NCBI GenBank assembly: GCA_016928495.1
Contig: JAFGKQ010000203.1
Span: forward strand, 1 to 11,213
Source of the DNA: Candidatus Fermentibacterales bacterium
Lineage (GTDB): Bacteria; Fermentibacterota; Fermentibacteria; Fermentibacterales; JAFGKQ01
DNA length: 11,213 nt
Direction of reading: 5' to 3'
Made by a program: the position numbers and the translations under genes. Positions 4,839 to 11,213 of this stretch are shown here, in pieces (the first letter of the stretch is position 1; each line of letters starts with the position of its first letter). Under the pieces are notes generated by a model. It ran no database searches and had not been told where the DNA came from. It was given only the letters and a program-made list of their open reading frames with translations.

Positions 4839-6145
4839 CGTCTTCCCCGGATCTTGCCCTTCGCGAGGAAGCCTTCGTAATGGCGCATCATCAGATGCGT
4901 CTCGATCTGCCTCAGTGTCTCGAGCGCGACCCCCACCACGATCAGCAGGCTGGTTCCACCGAAGAACGCGAAGCTCTCGTCGACCTGCCTGGCCAGCAGG
5001 TAGGGCAGTATCGCCACCGCCGCCAGGAAGAGGGACCCGGGAAGGGTCACTCTGACGAGCACTCTCTCTATGTACTTCGCGGTGCTCTTGCCCGGCTTCC
5101 TGCCAGGTATGAACCCGCCGTACTTCTTCATGTTCTCGGCCAGATCCTGCGGGTTGAAGACCATGGCCGTGTAGAAGTAGGCGAAGAAGACGATGAGAAC
5201 GCCGTATATCAGCATGTAGACCGGGCTGGACGGGCTCAGGTACCGCTCCACGAGCTGTGTGAGACCGGCGTTCGGGAAGAACATCGCGATGCTGCTCGGG
5301 AACATCATGAGCGACTGCGCGAAGATGATCGGGATGACGCCGGCAGTGTTGAGCCTCAGTGGTATGTGGGTGCTCTGGCCGCCGTACATCTTCCTCCCCC
5401 TCACCTGCTTCGCGTAGGTGACGGGGATCCTCCTCTGTGCCTCCGTCATGAGCACGACGAAGGCGATCGCGACGAACATGAACACCGCCATGAACACCAT
5501 CTCCACGAAGGAGATCTGTCCTATCTGGAAAACGCTGCGGAAGATCGAGCCCAGGTCGGTGGGCAATCGCCCGACTATGCCGGCGAAGATTATCAGGCTG
5601 ATGCCGTTGCCGATCCCTCTCTCGCTGATGCGCTCGCCCAGCCACATCACGAAGATCGTCCCGGTGATCAGGGTGAGCACCGTCATCACCCTGAATCCAA
5701 GGCCCGTATCGGGGATCACGCCGGGCACCTGGGAGTTGAGGCTCATGATGTACTGGGAGATGCCCAGGCCCTGTATGAGGGCGAGAAGCACCGTCCCGTA
5801 GCGGGTGATCTCCGTGATCTTCTGCCTGCCGGCCTCTCCCTCCTTCTTCAGCCGCTCGAAGTAGGGCACAACGGAAGAGAGGAGCTGTATGATGATCGAG
5901 GCGGAGATGTAGGGCATTATGCCCAGGGCGAAGATGCTCGCACGCCGCAGAGCGCCGCCGACGAACAGGTCGTACATGCCCATGATGCCGCCGCTCGCCT
6001 GCCTGAATGCCTCGCTCAGGGCTCCGGCGTCTATTCCCGGAACCGTGATGTGTCCGCCGAGCCTGTAGACGGCTATCAACCCGAAGGTGTAGAGGATCTT
6101 CTTGCGGAGCTCGGGGATCCTCAGGATGTTCTGGAAGCCACGCAT
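4835..6145 (-). CDS. secY: Preprotein translocase subunit SecY
   Basis: Pore subunit of the SecYEG channel in the cytoplasmic membrane, used by SecA-driven export and by ribosome-bound insertion. The 436 residues show the expected ten hydrophobic segments, the GGHITVPGID segment after the first helix near 30-39, the cytosolic loop QRRIPVTYAKQVRGR near 237-251 and the loop MVFNPQDLAENMKKYGGFIPG near 328-348 given here in outline. The residue equivalent to E. coli R357 is Lys350, in GRKPG instead of the common GxRPG, with Arg349 beside it. The ATG at 6145 shares one base with the rplO stop (TGATG). A TTG three bases earlier would add one residue and is less likely. GAGG lies ten bases before the ATG. 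Confidence 0.98.
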   Translation of the reverse strand: MRGFQNILRIPELRKKILYTFGLIAVYRLGGHITVPGIDAGALSEAFRQASGGIMGMYDLFVGGALRRASIFALGIMPYISASIIIQLLSSVVPYFERLKKEGEAGRQKITEITRYGTVLLALIQGLGISQYIMSLNSQVPGVIPDTGLGFRVMTVLTLITGTIFVMWLGERISERGIGNGISLIIFAGIVGRLPTDLGSIFRSVFQIGQISFVEMVFMAVFMFVAIAFVVLMTEAQRRIPVTYAKQVRGRKMYGGQSTHIPLRLNTAGVIPIIFAQSLMMFPSSIAMFFPNAGLTQLVERYLSPSSPVYMLIYGVLIVFFAYFYTAMVFNPQDLAENMKKYGGFIPGRKPGKSTAKYIERVLVRVTLPGSLFLAAVAILPYLLARQVDESFAFFGGTSLLIVVGVALETLRQIETHLMMRHYEGFLAKGKIRGRR

Positions 6146-6588
6146 CAATCCAGGACCTCGATCGCGCCGCCCGCGGCGGAGATCGCCCCTGACGCCGATG
6201 CGCTGAAGGCATGTGCGCAGACCGTGACCCGCTTCTCCAGGCTACCCCTTCCGAGGATCTTCACCGGCCTCTGCCTGGAAGAGACGAGACCTGACTCCTT
6301 GAGCAGGTCGGGCGTCACCACCGTATCGTCATCGAACCTGTTGAGCTGGCCGACGTTGACGACCTGATAGGTCCTGGCGAACCTGGCGTTGTTGAAGCCC
6401 CTGTGAGTCAGCCTTCGCTGAATGGGCATCTGGCCGCCCTCGAACCAGGGGTTGACCTGGGTGCGCGCCTTCTGGCCCTTGTGCCCCTTGCCGGAGGTTC
6501 CCCCCTGCCCGGAGCCCCGTCCGCAGCCTCGGCGCAGCCTGGACTTCGTAGCTCCGTCAGCCGGGCGCAGATGCTGTAGACGCCTCAC
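6145..6588 (-). CDS. rplO: 50S ribosomal protein L15
   Basis: Large-subunit assembly protein with a long, basic, glycine-rich N-terminal arm that threads into 23S rRNA. The 147 residues carry RRGCGRGSGQGGTSGKGHKG near 19-38 and GGQMPIQRRLTHRGFNN near 51-67, both family signatures, then the globular domain (KILGRGSL, VTVCAHAFSASA). E. coli L15 is 144 residues. The start is GTG at 6588, overlapping the rpmD stop as GTGA, with GGAGG seven bases upstream inside the end of rpmD. Its own stop overlaps the secY ATG. Confidence 0.98.
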   Translation of the reverse strand: MRRLQHLRPADGATKSRLRRGCGRGSGQGGTSGKGHKGQKARTQVNPWFEGGQMPIQRRLTHRGFNNARFARTYQVVNVGQLNRFDDDTVVTPDLLKESGLVSSRQRPVKILGRGSLEKRVTVCAHAFSASASGAISAAGGAIEVLD

Positions 6589-6794
6589 TTGCCTGCCTCC
6601 TCGACCTCTACGAGATGGCGGACCCTGAAGATCATGCCCCTGGTCTGCGGCAGATCCGGAAGCTCGGCCACCTGATCCACCCTGCCCAGCCCCATGGCCT
6701 TCAGCGTCCTCTTCTGGTTCTGCTTGGAACCGATGGCGCTCTTCCTCTGGGTCACCCGGAGAGTCCCCGGCGACCTGGTGCTCTTCCTAGGCAT
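6585..6794 (-). CDS. rpmD: 50S ribosomal protein L30
   Basis: Small large-subunit protein. After an N-terminal stretch of about ten residues ([10 protein letters not shown]) the 69-residue product follows the short bacterial L30 pattern: [20 protein letters not shown], then [20 protein letters not shown] and the ending VRHLVEVEE. Not all bacteria keep L30, so its presence is mildly informative. The ATG at 6794 lies inside the end of rpsE (8-base overlap), with GAAGG about eight bases upstream. No shorter start with a suitable ribosome-binding site was seen. Confidence 0.96.
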   Translation of the reverse strand: MPRKSTRSPGTLRVTQRKSAIGSKQNQKRTLKAMGLGRVDQVAELPDLPQTRGMIFRVRHLVEVEEAGK

Positions 6795-7359
6795 TGGCGC
6801 GCCTTCTTTCGATCTCTCTCCTTCTGACGCCGCTCACCTCGTCGATCAGTATCAGGTCCTCGAGCCCGGCCATGGTGGCTCTGACCACGTTATGATAGTT
6901 CTTGGACCCCTGAGACTTGCTGAGGACGTCCTTGACACCGGCACACTCGAGGATGGCCCGAACGGCGGACCCGGCGATGAGCCCCGTGCCGGAGCTGGCC
7001 GGCCTGAGGAGGACCTTCCCCGCCCCGTGCCTGCCGACGATGGTGTGGGGTATGGTCCTTCCGTCCACCAGGGGGATGCGGATGACCTTCTTGCGGGCAG
7101 ACTCGGTCGCCTTGCGTATGGCCTCGGGAAGCTCCGCAGCCTTGCCGAGCCCCACGCCCACGCAGCCGTTGCCGTCTCCTACGGCCACCAGTGCGTTGAA
7201 GCCGAATCTCCTTCCGCCCTTCACGACCTTGGCGACTCTGTTGACGCTTATGAGCCGCTCCAGGAACTCCGGTTCCTGGTTCTCGAGATCCTCGGCGGAG
7301 GAACCCTCTTCCGACTTCTCTCTCGACTTCGGTGCTGTTCTGGTCTGATCCCTCTTCAC
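6787..7359 (-). CDS. rpsE: 30S ribosomal protein S5
   Basis: Small-subunit protein at the mRNA entry channel, important for decoding accuracy and helicase activity. The 190-residue product has the S5 double-stranded-RNA-binding domain ([19 protein letters not shown] near 36-54, then [15 protein letters not shown]) and the C-terminal domain ([30 protein letters not shown]). A charged, acidic N-terminal extension of about 20 residues precedes the core compared with E. coli (167 residues). The start is GTG at 7359 with GGGAGG about 12 bases upstream, slightly far; no better in-frame start exists after the rplR stop. The 3' end overlaps rpmD. Confidence 0.98.
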   Translation of the reverse strand: MKRDQTRTAPKSREKSEEGSSAEDLENQEPEFLERLISVNRVAKVVKGGRRFGFNALVAVGDGNGCVGVGLGKAAELPEAIRKATESARKKVIRIPLVDGRTIPHTIVGRHGAGKVLLRPASSGTGLIAGSAVRAILECAGVKDVLSKSQGSKNYHNVVRATMAGLEDLILIDEVSGVRRREIERRRANA

Positions 7360-7377
7360 GATTGCCGCGTGCCTCCC

Positions 7378-7737
7378 CTAGAACCTGAGTCCGGCTTCAC
7401 GAGCATTTTCCGCGACCGCCCGGACCCTCCCGTGATAACGGTATCCGCCTCTGTCGAAGACCACCTCGGAGATCCCCTTGTCCCTGGCGATCTCGGCGAT
7501 CCTCGTTCCCAGCCTTCCGGCCATCTGCGTCTTGGTCTCCCTCTGGCCCGAAGCGAAGTCCCGGGCGGACGTGGAGAGGGTCGCGATGGTCCGGCCCGCG
7601 TCGTCGTCAACCAGGGAGGCCGTGATGTGGCGATTGCTCCTGAAGACGCACAGGCGCGGTCTGGTCATGGTCCCGCAGAGCTTCCTCCTTATCCTGGAGT
7701 GCCTGAAATCCCTCTTCTGACGCCTGGATGCTCCCAT
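7378..7737 (-). CDS. rplR: 50S ribosomal protein L18
   Basis: Binds 5S rRNA, and with L5 forms the central protuberance. The 119 residues have a basic N-terminus with RIRRKLCGTMTRPRLCVFRS near 15-34, NRHITASLVDDDAGRTIATLS and the C-terminal FDRGGYRYHGRVRAVAENAR segment near 94-113, all matching L18. E. coli L18 is 117 residues. The ATG at 7737 has GGGAGG seven bases upstream, one of the better sites in the window, and lies 15 bases after rplF. rpsE starts 18 bases after its stop. Confidence 0.98.
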   Translation of the reverse strand: MGASRRQKRDFRHSRIRRKLCGTMTRPRLCVFRSNRHITASLVDDDAGRTIATLSTSARDFASGQRETKTQMAGRLGTRIAEIARDKGISEVVFDRGGYRYHGRVRAVAENAREAGLRF

Positions 7738-7752
7738 GTCCGATCCTCCCCG

Positions 7753-8322
7753 CTACGCCCCGGCCGCAGCGGTCTTGGCCGTCTTACGCCTGATGGGCCT
7801 GCCCTCGTAGCGGATGCCCGTGAGGTTATAAGGCTCGGCAGGCCTCATCCTGTAGATGGTCGATGCGAGATGGCCCAGGAGGTGCCTGTCGTTCGAGCCG
7901 AGAACGAGGGTGAACTGGTTCTGACCCGGCCTGACCTCGGCAGTGACCCCCCGGGGCAGCTCGACGACCACCCTGTGGGAGAAGCCTATCTGCATGTCGA
8001 TGACCTTGCCCGCGACCTCCGCCTGATAGCCCTTGCCCTGGACGATCATCACTATCTCGTGCCCGACACTGACGCCCTTCACCTTGTTGGCGAGGTGAGC
8101 CCTGGTCACGCCGTGGAGGCGTCTCTGGTCGGCGGAGTCGTCGGATCGCTCGACGACCATCCTGCCGTCCTGCTCCGAGACGCTGATCCCCTCGGGCAGC
8201 TCGTGGAGCATCTCGCCCCTGGGGCCGGTTATCGTGACCACGTGCGGCCCGCCTCGCTTCTTCTTCACTGCCGCGGTCACACCTTCCGGCAGCCTGATCG
8301 GGAGCTTTCCTACTCGTGACAT
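7753..8322 (-). CDS. rplF: 50S ribosomal protein L6
   Basis: Large-subunit protein near the GTPase-associated centre and the sarcin-ricin loop. The 189 residues begin MSRVGKLPIRLPEGV and show the two repeated L6 domains, with the late signature GYQAEVAGKVIDMQIGFSH near 98-116 and the C-terminal LTGIRYEGRPIRRKTAKTAA. The ATG at 8322 is 66 bases after rpsH; AAGGA stands about 11 bases upstream, a weaker site than its neighbours. That gap carries a small inverted repeat. Confidence 0.98.
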   Translation of the reverse strand: MSRVGKLPIRLPEGVTAAVKKKRGGPHVVTITGPRGEMLHELPEGISVSEQDGRMVVERSDDSADQRRLHGVTRAHLANKVKGVSVGHEIVMIVQGKGYQAEVAGKVIDMQIGFSHRVVVELPRGVTAEVRPGQNQFTLVLGSNDRHLLGHLASTIYRMRPAEPYNLTGIRYEGRPIRRKTAKTAAAGA

Positions 8323-8361
8323 ATCCGGTTCCGTCCTTGATGGTGTCCCGCGAGAGGCCGG

Positions 8362-8378
8362 GTCGGCCCCGCGCCGAC
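8362..8378 (-). promoter_or_regulatory. Inverted repeat in the rpsH-rplF gap
   Basis: GTCGGC and GCCGAC form a perfect 6-bp stem around a 5-base loop, in a 66-base gap that is unusually wide for this part of the operon. Outer bases GTGTC and GACAC could add a further pairing with a bulge. No T-run follows, so it is not a normal terminator. A role in RNA processing or translation control is possible but not shown. Confidence 0.3.
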
Positions 8379-8388
8379 ACGATTCGCC

Positions 8389-8784
8389 CTACCAGACGTG
8401 GAGGAGCACCTCGCCCCCTATGCCGTGCTTGCGGGCCTCGGCGTCGGTGAGCACGCCCCTGGGGGTGGTCAGCACGGCCATCCCCCGTCCTCCCATGACC
8501 CTCGGGATCTCCCTCACCCCGGCGTAGACGCGGCAACCAGGCTTGGAGATCCTCTTGAGTCCGACGATCAGGGACCTTCCACCGCGGTATGCCAGGTAGA
8601 TGCGGAGCATCCCCTGCTTCTCGTCCTCGATCTTCCTGAAGCCCCGGACGAACCCACGCTCGTAGAGGGTCCTGGCGATATCGATCTTCAGGTTCGAGCA
8701 GGGGACATCGGCGTAACGGTGACCCGCCCTGCTGGCGTTCCTGATCCTCGTGAGCATGTCCGCAATCGGATCAGTCATCGACAT
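8389..8784 (-). CDS. rpsH: 30S ribosomal protein S8
   Basis: Primary 16S rRNA-binding protein of the central domain; in E. coli it also represses the spc operon by binding its mRNA near rplE. The 131 residues begin MSMTDPIADMLTRIRNAS, and carry SKPGCRVYAG and the C-terminal signature GRGMAVLTTPRGVLTDAEAR near 99-118, ending GGEVLLHVW. Length equals the family norm. The start is the ATG at 8784; a second ATG two codons later is also possible, but MSMTDPIADML is the common form. A GGGGGTG stretch precedes it, 10 bases after the rpsZ stop. Confidence 0.98.
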   Translation of the reverse strand: MSMTDPIADMLTRIRNASRAGHRYADVPCSNLKIDIARTLYERGFVRGFRKIEDEKQGMLRIYLAYRGGRSLIVGLKRISKPGCRVYAGVREIPRVMGGRGMAVLTTPRGVLTDAEARKHGIGGEVLLHVW

Positions 8785-8794
8785 CCCGCACCCC

Positions 8795-8980
8795 CTACCA
8801 GCTTGCCTTTCTGACCCCGGGAATGACGCCCCTGTTGGCCATGTCCCGGAAACAGATCCTGCAGATGCCGAACTTCCTCAGGTATCCCCGGGGACGCCCG
8901 CAGAGAGCGCACCGGCTGTACTTCCTCACGTTGAACTTCGGCTCCCGCTTCTGCTTCTCGATAAGGCACTTCTTCGCCAA
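8795..8980 (-). CDS. rpsZ: 30S ribosomal protein S14, zinc-type
   Basis: Small-subunit head protein that holds 16S rRNA helices near S3 and S10. The 61-residue product is the short zinc form: Cys24-x2-Cys27 and Cys40-x2-Cys43 in [13 protein letters not shown] and [11 protein letters not shown], ending GVRKASW. The long zinc-free S14 of E. coli is 101 residues. The start is TTG at 8980 ([10 protein letters not shown]), with a run of six G about five bases upstream. It lies 14 bases after rplE. The gene is also called rpsN in many annotations. Confidence 0.98.
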   Translation of the reverse strand: MAKKCLIEKQKREPKFNVRKYSRCALCGRPRGYLRKFGICRICFRDMANRGVIPGVRKASW

Positions 8981-8994
8981 GTCAGCCCCCCAAG

Positions 8995-9570
8995 CTATCG
9001 CGCTGCTTTTCGGAAAGGCACACCGAGCAGCCTCAGCAGCTCCTGTCCTTCCTCATCGGTGGAAGCGCTCGTGACGATCGCTATGTCCATGCCTCTGAAC
9101 CTGTCTATCTTGTCCACGTCGATCTCCGGGAACACGACCTGCTCCTCGAGACCGAAGTTGTAGTTGCCTCTTCCGTCGAACCCCTTCTCGGGCAGCCCCC
9201 TGAAGTCCCGGACCTGGGGCAGGCTGAAGTTCACCAGCCTGTCGAGGAACTCCCACATCCTCGCGCCCCTGAGAGTAACGAAAACGCCGATGGGCATGCC
9301 CTCGCGGAGCCTGAAACCGGCCACGGACCTTCTGGCTCTCGCCACCGAGGGCTGCTGGCCGGTGATCGCGGCGAGCTGCTCCGAAGCGTTCTTCATGTTG
9401 CCGGGGTTCTCCATGGCTTCCTTCCCCAGGCCCATGTTGATCACGATCTTGCTGATCCCGGGTATCTGGTGAAGGTTGGCGTAATCGAACTTCTCCCTGA
9501 GCTTCGGGCAAACCTCGTCGCGGTAGACCGCCTGAAGCCTGGGCACGGTTCTCTGGTTCGTACTGCTCAT
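8995..9570 (-). CDS. rplE: 50S ribosomal protein L5
   Basis: Binds 5S rRNA and forms part of the central protuberance, touching P-site tRNA and S13. The 191-residue product starts [20 protein letters not shown], then shows [14 protein letters not shown] near 38-51, [21 protein letters not shown] split over 69-89, and the end [20 protein letters not shown] near 149-168. E. coli L5 is 179 residues. The ATG at 9570 is 17 bases after rplX; GAGG is about ten bases upstream and a second GGAG is almost against the ATG. The frame is open upstream into rplX, but that is only overlap of frames. Confidence 0.98.
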   Translation of the reverse strand: MSSTNQRTVPRLQAVYRDEVCPKLREKFDYANLHQIPGISKIVINMGLGKEAMENPGNMKNASEQLAAITGQQPSVARARRSVAGFRLREGMPIGVFVTLRGARMWEFLDRLVNFSLPQVRDFRGLPEKGFDGRGNYNFGLEEQVVFPEIDVDKIDRFRGMDIAIVTSASTDEEGQELLRLLGVPFRKAAR

Positions 9571-9587
9571 GCTCCTGATACCTCGCC

Positions 9588-9905
9588 TCAGCCTTCCCGT
9601 ATCGTTTCTCCGCAGGACTTGCAGAGCCTGTAGGGCTTGCCTTCCCCGTCCCGCCTGGTGAGAAAGCCCTTCGCTTCGCCGCATTCCGAGCAGATCACGG
9701 CCAGGTTGGAGAGCCTCATCGGGGCCTCCTTCTCCAGGATTCCGCCCTGCTGGTTCTTCGACGAGGGTCGAGTGTGTCTCTTCATGAAATTGAGCCCCTC
9801 GACGATGGCGGTGTCTTTGGAGCGGAAAACCTTGAGGACCTTGCCCTTCTTGCCCTTCTCGTTCCCGGTCAGGACGAGCACTCTGTCGCCCCTGCGCACC
9901 CTCAT
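9588..9905 (-). CDS. rplX: 50S ribosomal protein L24
   Basis: Assembly initiator of the 50S subunit, located at the tunnel exit. The 105 residues contain an N-terminal KOW motif ([21 protein letters not shown]) and the family segment [14 protein letters not shown] near 35-48. The C-terminal part has Cys72-x2-Cys75 and Cys95-x2-Cys98, a zinc-ribbon-like pattern seen in many bacterial L24 proteins. The ATG at 9905 shares a base with the rplN stop (TGATG). The site before it, GGAGGTGATC, lies inside the last rplN codons and is a very long match to the 16S rRNA 3' end. Confidence 0.97.
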   Translation of the reverse strand: MRVRRGDRVLVLTGNEKGKKGKVLKVFRSKDTAIVEGLNFMKRHTRPSSKNQQGGILEKEAPMRLSNLAVICSECGEAKGFLTRRDGEGKPYRLCKSCGETIREG

Positions 9906-10270
9906 CAGATCACCTCCGGCGCCAGCGACACGATCTTCATGAACTTGCTCCTGAGCTCTCTGCCTACCGGGCCGAAGATCCTGGTAGCCACGGGCTGCAG
10001 TGCGTCGTCTATGATGACCGCCGCGTTGTCGTCGAACCTGACGGAGGAGCCATCCGAGCGGTTCAGCTCCTTGCGTGTCCTGACGACGACCGCCCTTCTC
10101 ACTTCGCCCTTCTTGACGGCACCGTTCGGGAGCGCTTCCTTCACGCTCACGACGATCACGTCACCTATGCTGGCGTATCGCCTCTTGGAGCCCCCCAGTA
10201 CCTTGATGCAGAGCACCTTCCGGGCTCCCGAGTTGTCCGCCACGTTGAGTCTGGACTCCTGCTGAATCAT
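9905..10270 (-). CDS. rplN: 50S ribosomal protein L14
   Basis: Large-subunit protein at the subunit interface; binds ribosomal silencing factor in many bacteria. The 121 residues begin [19 protein letters not shown], with [20 protein letters not shown] near 24-43, and end [20 protein letters not shown], a full-length match to L14 (E. coli 123). The ATG at 10270 follows rpsQ by 15 bases, with GGGAGG nine bases upstream. Its terminal codons double as the rplX ribosome-binding site. Confidence 0.98.
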   Translation of the reverse strand: MIQQESRLNVADNSGARKVLCIKVLGGSKRRYASIGDVIVVSVKEALPNGAVKKGEVRRAVVVRTRKELNRSDGSSVRFDDNAAVIIDDALQPVATRIFGPVGRELRSKFMKIVSLAPEVI

Positions 10271-10285
10271 CTCACCAAGCCTCCC

Positions 10286-10549
10286 CTAGCGGGCCTTCTC
10301 GACGACCTCCAGCAGGCGCCAGCGCTTGGTCTTCGATAGGGGTCGAGTCTCGGCGATCCTCACCAGATCACCGACGTTGCACATGTTTTCCTCGTCGTGG
10401 ACGTAGTACTTCCTGGAGGTCCTGTGCCTCTTCCTGTAGACAGGATGAGCGCTCACGGTCTGGACCTCGACGACAGCGGTCCTGTCCATCGCGGTCGAGA
10501 CCACGGTGCCCTTGAGGACCTGCCTGTTCCTGGCTCTGCTCTCACTCAT
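10286..10549 (-). CDS. rpsQ: 30S ribosomal protein S17
   Basis: Primary 16S rRNA binder with an OB fold. The 87-residue product shows [18 protein letters not shown] near 12-29, [19 protein letters not shown] near 35-53 and the late signature [18 protein letters not shown] near 60-77. E. coli S17 is 84 residues. The ATG at 10549 is only 5 bases after the rpmC stop; AAGGGA in the last rpmC codons is the likely ribosome-binding site, so coupling to rpmC is likely. Confidence 0.98.
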   Translation of the reverse strand: MSESRARNRQVLKGTVVSTAMDRTAVVEVQTVSAHPVYRKRHRTSRKYYVHDEENMCNVGDLVRIAETRPLSKTKRWRLLEVVEKAR

Positions 10550-10554
10550 CCCGG

Positions 10555-10788
10555 CTATCCCTTCGACTTCTCTTCCGTGGACCCGGCAAGGGGCGACAGG
10601 CCGAGCTCATCCTCTCTCAGCATCGTGAGGGCAGCCGCCAGCTCGCGCCTCGCGGCCCTGAGTCTGAGGGGGTTGTCGAGCTGCTCGGTGATGACCCTGA
10701 ACCGGAGGTTGAAGAGCTCCTGACGGAGCTCCCTCACCCGGTCGAGAAGCTCTCCGCGGCTCATGGATCTCATCTCGTTGACCCTCAT
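10555..10788 (-). CDS. rpmC: 50S ribosomal protein L29
   Basis: Helical protein at the tunnel exit, near the docking site for signal recognition particle and trigger factor. The 77 residues form two helices, with the family motif [20 protein letters not shown] near 20-39 followed by [19 protein letters not shown] Ser/Glu-rich tail of about ten residues makes it a little longer than usual (about 63-70). The ATG at 10788 is 5 bases after rplP, with AAGGAG eight bases upstream in the end of rplP. Confidence 0.97.
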   Translation of the reverse strand: MRVNEMRSMSRGELLDRVRELRQELFNLRFRVITEQLDNPLRLRAARRELAAALTMLREDELGLSPLAGSTEEKSKG

Positions 10789-10793
10789 CCCGA

Positions 10794-11207
10794 CTACTCC
10801 TTCTCGCGTTCCACGAAGCGCGTCCTCAGCGGGAGCTTGTGGCTCGCGAGGAGCATTGCCTCACGGGCTACGCCGGTGCCTACGCCCTCGAGCTCGAACA
10901 GGATCCTCCCGGGCCTGACTACGGCGACCCAGTGATCGACGGCTCCCTTGCCCTTGCCCATCCGCGTCTCGGCCGGAGTGGAGGTAACCGGCTTGTCGGG
11001 GAAGACACGGATCCAGATCTTGCCACCACGCTTGACGTGACGGGTCATAGCCCGGCGAGCGGCTTCTATCTGACGCGAAGACAGCCAACCGCATTGGACA
11101 GCCTTGAGGGCGTAATCGCCGAAGTTGAGCTCGGTCCCCCGTGAGGCGGTACCGGTCATGCGGCCGGTGAACTGTTTTCTATGCTTAACCTTCTTGGGCA
11201 TTAACAT
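10794..11207 (-). CDS. rplP: 50S ribosomal protein L16
   Basis: Large-subunit protein at the A-site tRNA elbow. The 137-residue product begins [19 protein letters not shown] and has [20 protein letters not shown] near 30-49, [20 protein letters not shown] near 56-75, [16 protein letters not shown] near 82-97 and [11 protein letters not shown] near 99-109, all typical. Length is normal (E. coli 136). The ATG at 11207 gives the common MLMPK start; an ATG at 11201 would begin directly at a TAATG junction and cannot be excluded. The upstream gene, expected to be rpsC, is almost entirely outside the window. Confidence 0.98.
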   Translation of the reverse strand: MLMPKKVKHRKQFTGRMTGTASRGTELNFGDYALKAVQCGWLSSRQIEAARRAMTRHVKRGGKIWIRVFPDKPVTSTPAETRMGKGKGAVDHWVAVVRPGRILFELEGVGTGVAREAMLLASHKLPLRTRFVEREKE

Positions 11208-11213
11208 GGCAAA

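Noticed and set aside
4209-6212. Continuous 667-codon frame that would fuse a long N-terminal region to adenylate kinase
   Set aside because: The upstream part is secY read in the wrong frame. The ATG at 4838 gives a normal-length Adk and overlaps the secY stop as ATGA.
4880-6367. 495-codon open frame on the plus strand, antisense to secY and rplO
   Set aside because: The predicted protein is rich in Glu, His, Asp and Arg with no family resemblance, as expected for the complement of a membrane-protein gene.
6694-8319. 541-codon open frame on the plus strand, antisense to rpmD, rpsE, rplR and rplF
   Set aside because: It spans four conserved genes and their junctions on the opposite strand; no motif or suitable ribosome-binding site supports it.
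11201-11213. 3' end of an upstream gene (rpsC expected) overlapping rplP
   Set aside because: One frame ends in TAA at 11203-11201, but only three codons precede it in the window, too little to identify a gene.

Overview
The window is a bacterial ribosomal-protein gene cluster, the S10/spc/alpha superoperon, lying entirely on the minus strand. It starts at the high-coordinate end inside the S10 portion and runs down through the spc and alpha portions into a glycolytic gene cut by the window edge. In transcription order the genes are rplP, rpmC, rpsQ, rplN, rplX, rplE, rpsZ (zinc-type S14), rpsH, rplF, rplR, rpsE, rpmD, rplO, secY, adk, map, infA, rpmJ, rpsM, rpsK, rpoA, rplQ and a 5'-partial-in-window pfkA. 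Twenty-two genes are complete and one is partial. No mobile element, tRNA, rRNA, CRISPR array or clear intrinsic terminator was seen, and no gene-free stretch exceeds 300 bases.

The organism is a bacterium: it has bacterial-type SecY, RNA polymerase alpha, IF-1 and L36. The DNA is GC-rich, yet the genes use many AGG/AGA arginine and ATA isoleucine codons, which is unlike typical GC-rich Proteobacteria or Actinobacteria. Starts are often not ATG (8 of 23 genes use GTG or TTG), usually behind recognisable GGAGG-like ribosome-binding sites. S14 and L36 are the zinc-binding forms, and adenylate kinase has a four-cysteine LID. The S4 gene (rpsD), normally between rpsK and rpoA, is absent from that position, as also recalled for chlamydiae and spirochaetes. 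I cannot name a phylum; an uncultivated or deep-branching lineage is possible but is inference.

Layout. 11207-9588 holds the end of the S10 portion and the start of spc (L16, L29, S17, L14, L24). 9570-4835 holds the rest of spc (L5, S14, S8, L6, L18, S5, L30, L15, SecY). 4838-3124 holds adk, map and infA. 3073-535 is the alpha portion (L36, S13, S11, RpoA, L17). 503-1 is the start of 6-phosphofructokinase. Most neighbours are separated by 0-40 bases or overlap (ATGA, GTGA and TGATG junctions), so long co-transcription and translational coupling are expected. A sigma-70-like promoter candidate at the end of map could start a second transcript over infA to pfkA.

The genes act together in building ribosomes and RNA polymerase, in initiating translation (IF-1), removing the initiator methionine (Map), exporting and inserting proteins (SecY), and nucleotide energy balance (Adk). 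I found no clearly new system. The points most worth a second look are small. Behind rpmJ there is an echo of the L36 C-terminus that forms an 11-codon ORF overlapping the rpmJ stop, followed by a second tiny ORF that runs into the rpsM ribosome-binding site. The 141-base gap where rpsD is missing carries two perfect inverted repeats. A putative promoter lies before infA, infA starts with TTG, and pfkA is attached to the operon's end.
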